Virus record (IMG/VR): IMGVR_UViG_3300037189_023094 | Location: 1-24,065 of that record | Direction: 5' to 3' (one strand) | Source: a virus | Length of the DNA: 24,065 bases | Part shown: in pieces, positions 18,850-24,065 of the stretch | Position numbering within the stretch: position 1 is the stretch's first letter | How the letters are laid out: each line of letters opens with the position of its first letter | Notes under the pieces: model-generated | Told to the model about the DNA's origin: nothing | The model's input: the letters and a program-made list of their open reading frames with translations, nothing else | Databases searched by the model: none | Program-made: the position numbers and the translations under genes

Positions 18850-21535
18850 AGATTCTGACTTCGATTGGTGTGTTTAATAATATGCCATCATTGTGTTGAT
18901 GGTTCTGCGTGTTGGTTGTTCTGACCACAATCTCTCCGCTGCTGTTGATGTATGCCGAAGTAAGGTGATCGTGTTCTACATTGCCGATAATTACAAAAGT
19001 GTTTGCAGGCTCAAATGGTGTTGGCGGTGTGCCCACATAGATACCTTGAGCAGAGCGATTCCATCTGATTTCTCCAATATTATTGGCCATCACCAAAGTA
19101 GTTGGCATATCATTTCTGCTTTGCGTTAGCAAGGCCACATATGTCTGCTGTACAGCTGCGGCTCCGTTGATTTGTGGCGTGAATATTCCATCCTCCTGGA
19201 GCGTTTTGTTGTCACCGATGACCAAGCCTTTGAGACCATCACCGATGTTGTTTCCCTTGCCAAGAACAACGACGTCGTGACCCGATAGGTTGATATTGGC
19301 TTCCGTTGATTTGGTAACAAGGATGCTGTCATTCGATACGGAAGTGATTGGCGGTGAGGTCGGTGTTCCTGGATTTGTTACGAATGGAGCGAGGTCAATC
19401 TCGCTATCAATGCTGATGAGCTCCACCTTGGTCGGGACATCTGAGTTGGCATCATAGTCGATGACCTTGTTGATGTTCCACCATGAGTTGTCGATGCGTA
19501 TCTTGTCATTGAGCTTGAGTGTCTGAATGTCAGCCTCATTCAAGTGGAAGTAAGCCACCAACATCTTGCCCACATTTATCTGGTTCACTGTTCTACGCCA
19601 GTACAGATTGTAAAGCGTATTGGCAGTCAGCGTGGTAGGTGTGTAGTAGTAATAGTCGCACGTTGCGAAGTTGATGTCGAATGTCGGTGTGAGCGCATTG
19701 TCGAAGTGACCGAGCATCGGATAAACAGTGACACCGAGCACACCTGTTGTGCCGTACTCGATGAGGTCCCATGAGCCGCATGACTGCTGACCACCATCAT
19801 ACAAGATGCGGATGTTGGTCTTTGGTGCCTCACCATTCAAAGCTGGCACATATGAATCGAATGTCGTGGACACTACTGGAGTCGGTGAGAAGATGAGCTC
19901 CTTGGTGTCGGTATCCTTGACATATTCGTTATCAAAGGTGTACTCGAGCTGCCCATAAATTTCATCAGTCATTTGAGTGTACACCTCATTCGGTGAATCC
20001 TTGTCGGGCTTGTATGTGAGCTTGAGTTTCTTGGCTGTTAGGTCAGGTAGGAATATGAGATTCTGCTCTCTGTCCTTCATCAGCTTGGCCGACCAATCCT
20101 TCTCTGCTCCGCTGTCATAGTATTCGTCACGATGGCGAAGGATGAGCTTGTTTGGTTGGGCAACATCGCTGTCAGCGAATAGGTTGTACATCTGAAAGAT
20201 TGACTTCACAAAGTCGCTCTGCTTAATTTTCAGCGGCACATATTGATTCATTCCTAAGATGCCACCAATCACCTGTATATTTGCAGTTGGAAGGATGCGC
20301 ACTCGAAGCCTGTTGACCTTCATGACAAGATTCACAGCAGCTGCTGCGCTTGTTGATGTGTTAAACCATGCCGTGTAGCTTGTATGATTTCCAATTTTTA
20401 TTTGAAATGTACTACCAGCAATGAGAATGCCCGAACCAGATGTGCTCTGTGTGATGGCAACAGTACCAGTCTTAATGCCGTTGATAAGTGACGTTGGACC
20501 TGGTGCGATAGTTGTGTTGATGGGAACCGTCTGATTAGCTGTGATATTGCTGAACTGACCCACATATGAGCCAAATGCAGCAGCAATGCGTGGCCGACAA
20601 TTCAGCGCATTGTTACTATTTATGGCGTTATTGCCACTTGTGTTGTCCAGGATGAAGTCAAAATCTATCTCATACTCCATCGTGTAGCCTGTGCCAGCCG
20701 ATGCGGTGGTCGTTATTGGTATTGTGTATACTCCAGCCGATGGGTTGAATGAGCCTTGCACATCAGTGATTTCAGTCCATCCTGTGACGTTGCTATATGA
20801 GCCATATGATGTTGTCGGAGTATCTACCTCAAAACCTGAATCTGTTGCCTCAACCAAATAGTCCTGATTGTCGAATGTGTTGCTGTCCCCATTGTAAGGG
20901 ATGAGCAGCTTGTCGAAGCGAGCAGCAGCCAATTCACTCCACTCGTATTGAAAGCCAGCAGTGGCGAAGATGCGGTCAAAGTATGTCTTGGCATATATGG
21001 CTGGCTTCATCTGGCGCACGTTGTAGATGTTGTCGTTGTCATATGGCAACACATACTTGAAGCCATCAACAACAGTGTTGTCAAATGTATCGATGATTGC
21101 CGCAGCCGAGAAGGTGTGGTTGAGGTCAGTGAAGTCGAGGTCAGTCAGCTCCCTGTTTGTGATCGCAGTGAAGAACTCGACCCTGGTATCCTTTACGAGC
21201 ACCTCGTATTCAACAGCTTGCTCATACGCATCGGTCTGCTGATTCTTGTTGACTGAGAGCAGCTGAAGAAGCGCAGACTCCATGATTGGCACCCCGTTCT
21301 GAATGACGCTGCACTTGGTCAGTGCGTTGATGTCGAAGGTTCCAGCTTGGATGTTGACATCATAGTAATGATTGAGCAGCTCGTTGTTGTTCTTGCTGCC
21401 AACCAATGTGATGGTCTTTGAGAAGGCTCCGCTGCGCTTGGTGAGGTCACGAATGTCCCCGACTGCGAAGTTCAATGGGAAGACTGTCCCTTCCTTCACG
21501 TCGAGGAATCCATTCTCGAGTTGTATTCTAACCAT
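18842..21535 (-). CDS. Large distal tail / baseplate protein, 897 aa
   Basis: The 897-residue protein starts MVRIQLENGFLDVKEGTVFP, then LNFAVGDIRDLTKRSGAFSK, a beginning I associate with large tail-tip proteins in Bacteroidetes phages. The middle is beta-rich with a YVPLKIKQSDFVKSIFQMYN segment followed by DSDVAQPNKLILRHRDEYYD, typical of baseplate hub-like domains. The last 200 residues have short repeating strands (ILVTKSTEANINLSGHDVVV, LGKGNNIGDGLKGLVIGDNK), resembling beta-helix or head-fibre decorations. It overlaps the tape measure start and the next upstream gene by 8 nt each. It probably forms the tail tip; receptor binding is possible but not shown. Confidence 0.65.
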   Translation of the reverse strand: MVRIQLENGFLDVKEGTVFPLNFAVGDIRDLTKRSGAFSKTITLVGSKNNNELLNHYYDVNIQAGTFDINALTKCSVIQNGVPIMESALLQLLSVNKNQQTDAYEQAVEYEVLVKDTRVEFFTAITNRELTDLDFTDLNHTFSAAAIIDTFDNTVVDGFKYVLPYDNDNIYNVRQMKPAIYAKTYFDRIFATAGFQYEWSELAAARFDKLLIPYNGDSNTFDNQDYLVEATDSGFEVDTPTTSYGSYSNVTGWTEITDVQGSFNPSAGVYTIPITTTASAGTGYTMEYEIDFDFILDNTSGNNAINSNNALNCRPRIAAAFGSYVGQFSNITANQTVPINTTIAPGPTSLINGIKTGTVAITQSTSGSGILIAGSTFQIKIGNHTSYTAWFNTSTSAAAAVNLVMKVNRLRVRILPTANIQVIGGILGMNQYVPLKIKQSDFVKSIFQMYNLFADSDVAQPNKLILRHRDEYYDSGAEKDWSAKLMKDREQNLIFLPDLTAKKLKLTYKPDKDSPNEVYTQMTDEIYGQLEYTFDNEYVKDTDTKELIFSPTPVVSTTFDSYVPALNGEAPKTNIRILYDGGQQSCGSWDLIEYGTTGVLGVTVYPMLGHFDNALTPTFDINFATCDYYYYTPTTLTANTLYNLYWRRTVNQINVGKMLVAYFHLNEADIQTLKLNDKIRIDNSWWNINKVIDYDANSDVPTKVELISIDSEIDLAPFVTNPGTPTSPPITSVSNDSILVTKSTEANINLSGHDVVVLGKGNNIGDGLKGLVIGDNKTLQEDGIFTPQINGAAAVQQTYVALLTQSRNDMPTTLVMANNIGEIRWNRSAQGIYVGTPPTPFEPANTFVIIGNVEHDHLTSAYINSSGEIVVRTTNTQNHQHNDGILLNTPIEVRIYG

Positions 21536-22973
21536 TTATGTTGTCCTGGTTTGCGAAGCGCACGGTGATTGATTGGCGCATCAGATTCTTATTTCGTTGG
21601 TTGAGCATCTCGTATGAGTTGGTCTCCACGATGACAGGTTGGTATGTGCTGCTCGATGGCACCAAGTCATCACCACAAGTGTAGCTCACCGACTTGATGA
21701 AGACCTGAGGCGATGTGATGAGCTCCTCGAAGTATGTCGCCATCTCTTGGGTCATCCAGTTGGTGTTGAGCTCCATGCGCTTGATGACGTTGATGTTGAA
21801 TGTGTTGAAGCCGAAGTCCTCTGTTGTGTATGTCCACTCGTCTGATGCGTTGACGTAGCCGACCACATCTCTGTTGTACATATCACGAGTCACGTCTCCT
21901 CGCTGGTATGCACGCAGCTGGAAGGAGAATGATGAGTAAGAGCCAAGGCGGTCCAGGAACAACAGCTCATGCTCGCTGATGGATGCACGCCTGTCGAGAT
22001 GGATGCGGTACTTGAGCGTGTCTTGAGATGTGCCTGTCGCATCATTGTTGAACCATACGTCGTACCATTCAACGGTGTTTTCGATGAGGTCACCTGTACC
22101 GGTCAATGAGCCGTAGTTGTTTGGACCGACACCCGCTTGCATAATCTGAGGCGATGTGGCTGCTATCTTGTAGAATGATGCTCCGTTGCTATTCTGAAAA
22201 TAGATGCGGCCAGTGAAACTGGGCTTCCATAGGTTCAGCCATAGGTCTTGACCGAGTGTGCACTGAAATGACGTAGGTTGGTTTGTCAACCATCTTTTAG
22301 TTACATTCACAGGCAAGAAGTCGGTGCCATCATAAGATGTCCATTCCTCCGATCTGAAGGCTCCGTTGAATACCTTGTATGAATCAATCTCGATGATTCC
22401 AGGAGTGTCAGTTTTTCGCTTGTCAGCATAGCTCACCGAGCCATCGATGGCAGCGTTGGTGATCGTGGACCAGTTTACGTTGACCACGAATGATGTCGAT
22501 ATCGAACTGATTACAGTGTGCAGTCCTTCGAGCTGTGGGTTGGCAACTCCACCATCATCTTGCGTGATGATAAGCTGGTCACCTGGTGCAAATGAGTTGG
22601 TCATGTTTATCCTCACATTGCCGCTCGCATTGGTCAAGCTCGATGTGTACAAATCAAAGAAGGTGTACTCCTCGCCTATCTTCACGTCGTACAAATAGTA
22701 TGAATTCGGTGCGGAATAGCTCCCTGTGTTGCTCGTGTCGAGGTCCCAGCTTACTTTGTTTTGCAGTAGCTTTGAGAGGTCCTGTTCGCCATAGCCAGTG
22801 CCGAAGGTTGGTAGTGGTTTGTACTGCGCTATCTTGTTGGAGGTGCCAGCTTCATAGATGTCGAAGATATAGCGAAATCCATCCTTTGACTTATTCGTTG
22901 AGTCAACAATGAACTTGACAGGGTTGTACGCTGCCGTGAATGATTGAGGTGATGCGATGAGTGTCTGAGCCAT
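21528..22973 (-). CDS. Distal tail structural protein, 481 aa
   Basis: The 481-residue protein starts MAQTLIASPQSFTAAYNPVK. Segments such as RYIFDIYEAGTSNKIAQYKP, SYYLYDVKIGEEYTFFDLYT and LKYRIHLDRRASISEHELLF indicate beta domains with aromatic patches. A repeated strand pattern around SPQSFTAAYNPVKFIVDSTN and FQCTLGQDLWLNLWKPSFTG resembles Ig- or carbohydrate-binding-like modules. Such proteins lie next to the baseplate gene in many Bacteroidetes siphophages. The upstream gene ends one base into its ATG (TAATG). The function is assigned by position; no enzymatic motif is visible. Confidence 0.6.
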   Translation of the reverse strand: MAQTLIASPQSFTAAYNPVKFIVDSTNKSKDGFRYIFDIYEAGTSNKIAQYKPLPTFGTGYGEQDLSKLLQNKVSWDLDTSNTGSYSAPNSYYLYDVKIGEEYTFFDLYTSSLTNASGNVRINMTNSFAPGDQLIITQDDGGVANPQLEGLHTVISSISTSFVVNVNWSTITNAAIDGSVSYADKRKTDTPGIIEIDSYKVFNGAFRSEEWTSYDGTDFLPVNVTKRWLTNQPTSFQCTLGQDLWLNLWKPSFTGRIYFQNSNGASFYKIAATSPQIMQAGVGPNNYGSLTGTGDLIENTVEWYDVWFNNDATGTSQDTLKYRIHLDRRASISEHELLFLDRLGSYSSFSFQLRAYQRGDVTRDMYNRDVVGYVNASDEWTYTTEDFGFNTFNINVIKRMELNTNWMTQEMATYFEELITSPQVFIKSVSYTCGDDLVPSSSTYQPVIVETNSYEMLNQRNKNLMRQSITVRFANQDNING

Positions 22974-23170
22974 TACTCTGTCGGTGTGTAGGTGATTTGC
23001 TCAAGCTCAAGCAACTGCTCACGAATCTCGCTGAAGTTAGGGTCATTCAATACCTCGAGGCCGACGATGAAGCGGTCACTGCCATCCTTGACGAATAGCA
23101 GCTCGCTTGTGTTTTTCTTATAGCCGTTCAATGCTGTATATTGCTCCTCGTTTGGGTGTAGAACTATCAT
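22973..23170 (-). CDS. Small tail-region protein, 65 aa
   Basis: The 65-residue protein starts MIVLHPNEEQYTALNGYKKN and ends LLELEQITYTPTE. It looks alpha/beta, with a small strand pair (SELLFVKDGSDRFIVGLEVL) and a C-terminal helix. The start overlaps the stop of the fibre gene (ATGA) and its TAA overlaps the next ATG, so it is translated with the tail genes. I recognise the style from Bacteroidetes phages but no function. It may be a small fibre chaperone or baseplate part. Confidence 0.6.
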   Translation of the reverse strand: MIVLHPNEEQYTALNGYKKNTSELLFVKDGSDRFIVGLEVLNDPNFSEIREQLLELEQITYTPTE

Positions 23171-24065
23171 AAGCTATTTTTATAAGTGTTCCAAGTATTA
23201 ATAAAATTTGTATGTTCAGCAATCATTGATGCTCCCATTGCATATGCTGCACAGATGTGGGCTGCATATGTTGTACCAGAACGCAATACAAATTGGTTTG
23301 CACTTTGCACCGATGTTGAAGTCTGCGTTGTACTTGAGCCTGTTGTGCTGTTGTATAGGGTCACATCAACTAATGATGTTCTGTGAATTGATTTTGTATT
23401 TGCGGTAGCAGTAAAATCAAAAGAAGTTGCCAAAGTACCAACACTTCCAGAATTTATTCTTTGAGCAGTAGCTAAACCTCTAACTATTGAATTAATACCT
23501 GCGTTTGTATTGCCATCAAATCTACCCGTACCACTAATAGCATGAGTAAAAAAGTAACGTGAAGCGTTATTCAATGTGTACTGAACGCCTTGTGTTGCTG
23601 GGTTAAAGTTTGTATCTATGTAGCTACTTGTTCCGTTGCCTTGTAATCCGCCATTGCTTACAAACGTAGGCGAGTTTACAAGCGTTGATTGATTAGCATT
23701 AGGATTCTTCCAGTTGAGTGTGCCGAATGCTGAGCCACCATCTTGAGCGAACACATAGAATACATCCAGCTTTGCCCATACACCGATTGTTTTCATCGAA
23801 GTAAGCAATGTGTTCTGCTTAACTTTTACGCTGTCGCTTGGTAGGGTGTAGCCAAAACCTACGGATGACGCCTTGTCCAAAATTGCTTGGTAGTCAGTGT
23901 CGAAAGCAGCAACTGCAATGGCATTTGAGTTGGCATCAGTCGAGCCGATTACATTGGTAGCCGTCACAACGCAACGCACATTCGCTCCCCTGTCAGCATA
24001 TACGAGAAGGTATGTCGATGATGTAGCACCAGAAATCGGTGAGCCGTCACGCTGCCATTGGTAGG
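23167..24065 (-). CDS. Tail fibre/adhesin: Ig-like domain plus laminin-G-like region (5' end cut by window)
   Basis: The open frame runs past a possible GTG start at 23979 to the window edge, and the extra 28 codons read YQWQRDGSPISGATSSTYLL followed by VYADRGANVRCVVTATNVIG, a textbook Ig-like domain (W-x-R-D-G, then C-V-V-T-A-T-N). So the gene starts outside the window. After it, SDSVKVKQNTLLTSMKTIGV and DVFYVFAQDGGSAFGTLNWK lead into a beta-rich C-terminal domain with small residues (SFDFTATANTKSIHRTSLVD, then VTLYNSTTGSS), resembling LamG or lectin-like binding folds. The layout fits a host-recognition fibre, and Ig-like domains are common on phage surfaces. The stop overlaps the next start. 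Confidence 0.7.
   Translation of the reverse strand, partial: YQWQRDGSPISGATSSTYLLVYADRGANVRCVVTATNVIGSTDANSNAIAVAAFDTDYQAILDKASSVGFGYTLPSDSVKVKQNTLLTSMKTIGVWAKLDVFYVFAQDGGSAFGTLNWKNPNANQSTLVNSPTFVSNGGLQGNGTSSYIDTNFNPATQGVQYTLNNASRYFFTHAISGTGRFDGNTNAGINSIVRGLATAQRINSGSVGTLATSFDFTATANTKSIHRTSLVDVTLYNSTTGSSTTQTSTSVQSANQFVLRSGTTYAAHICAAYAMGASMIAEHTNFINTWNTYKNSL

Noticed and set aside
1-24065. CRISPR array, insertion sequence, integrase, attachment site or anti-phage defence system
   Set aside because: There are no regularly spaced repeats, transposase or recombinase motifs, and no gene set matching a known defence system. The window is ordinary phage core plus small unknown genes.

Overview
This window looks like part of the genome of a tailed, siphovirus-like phage or prophage of a Bacteroidetes host. 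Three things suggest the host group. The replicative protein joins a BT4734/VirE-N-like primase region to a helicase. The promoters have TATATTTAC or TATCTTTG boxes resembling the Bacteroidetes TAnnTTTG element, with A-rich leaders instead of Shine-Dalgarno sites. Several small proteins resemble ones I recall from Flavobacterium and related phages. Nearly all genes lie on the minus strand, so transcription runs from right to left. No terminase, integrase, repressor or attachment site is visible, so I cannot say whether the phage is lytic or temperate.

Right part (24065 to about 9783), structural genes. In order of transcription these are an Ig-like fibre or adhesin (cut by the window edge), a 65-residue protein, two large distal-tail proteins, the tape measure, a tail-terminator-like protein and a gp10-like neck protein. 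A two-gene island on the plus strand follows (14673-15912). After it come an XkdF-like protease with a scaffold-like tail, the major capsid protein, a candidate tail tube protein, a small hypothetical protein, the portal and a head-tail connector. Relative to transcription this runs tail-first and portal-last, the reverse of the common order. Hairpin terminators follow the capsid gene and the tail-tube gene.

Lysis part (9783 to about 7532). Two overlapping small membrane proteins are candidate holins. They precede a cell-wall enzyme with an S-x-G-C motif and a lipoprotein that also has a C-terminal membrane helix, the layout of a unimolecular spanin. A metallophosphoesterase and a strong terminator close the unit.

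Middle part (7531-5455), early control and initiation. A 287-base non-coding region holds a 14-bp inverted repeat and a pair of direct repeats. Seven short overlapping genes follow, two of them very small, ending with a protein that resembles DnaA domain IV. Just downstream, upstream of the primase-helicase gene, are four copies of GTGACGAT, a candidate origin or operator.

Left part (5454-1), replication and recombination. This holds the primase-helicase, a VRR-NUC nuclease, an ERF annealing protein, a YqaJ/RecB-like exonuclease, an OB-fold DUF3127 protein, small proteins including a helix-turn-helix and a MazG-like protein, an odd 125-nt tRNA-like gene, and two small genes at the left edge.
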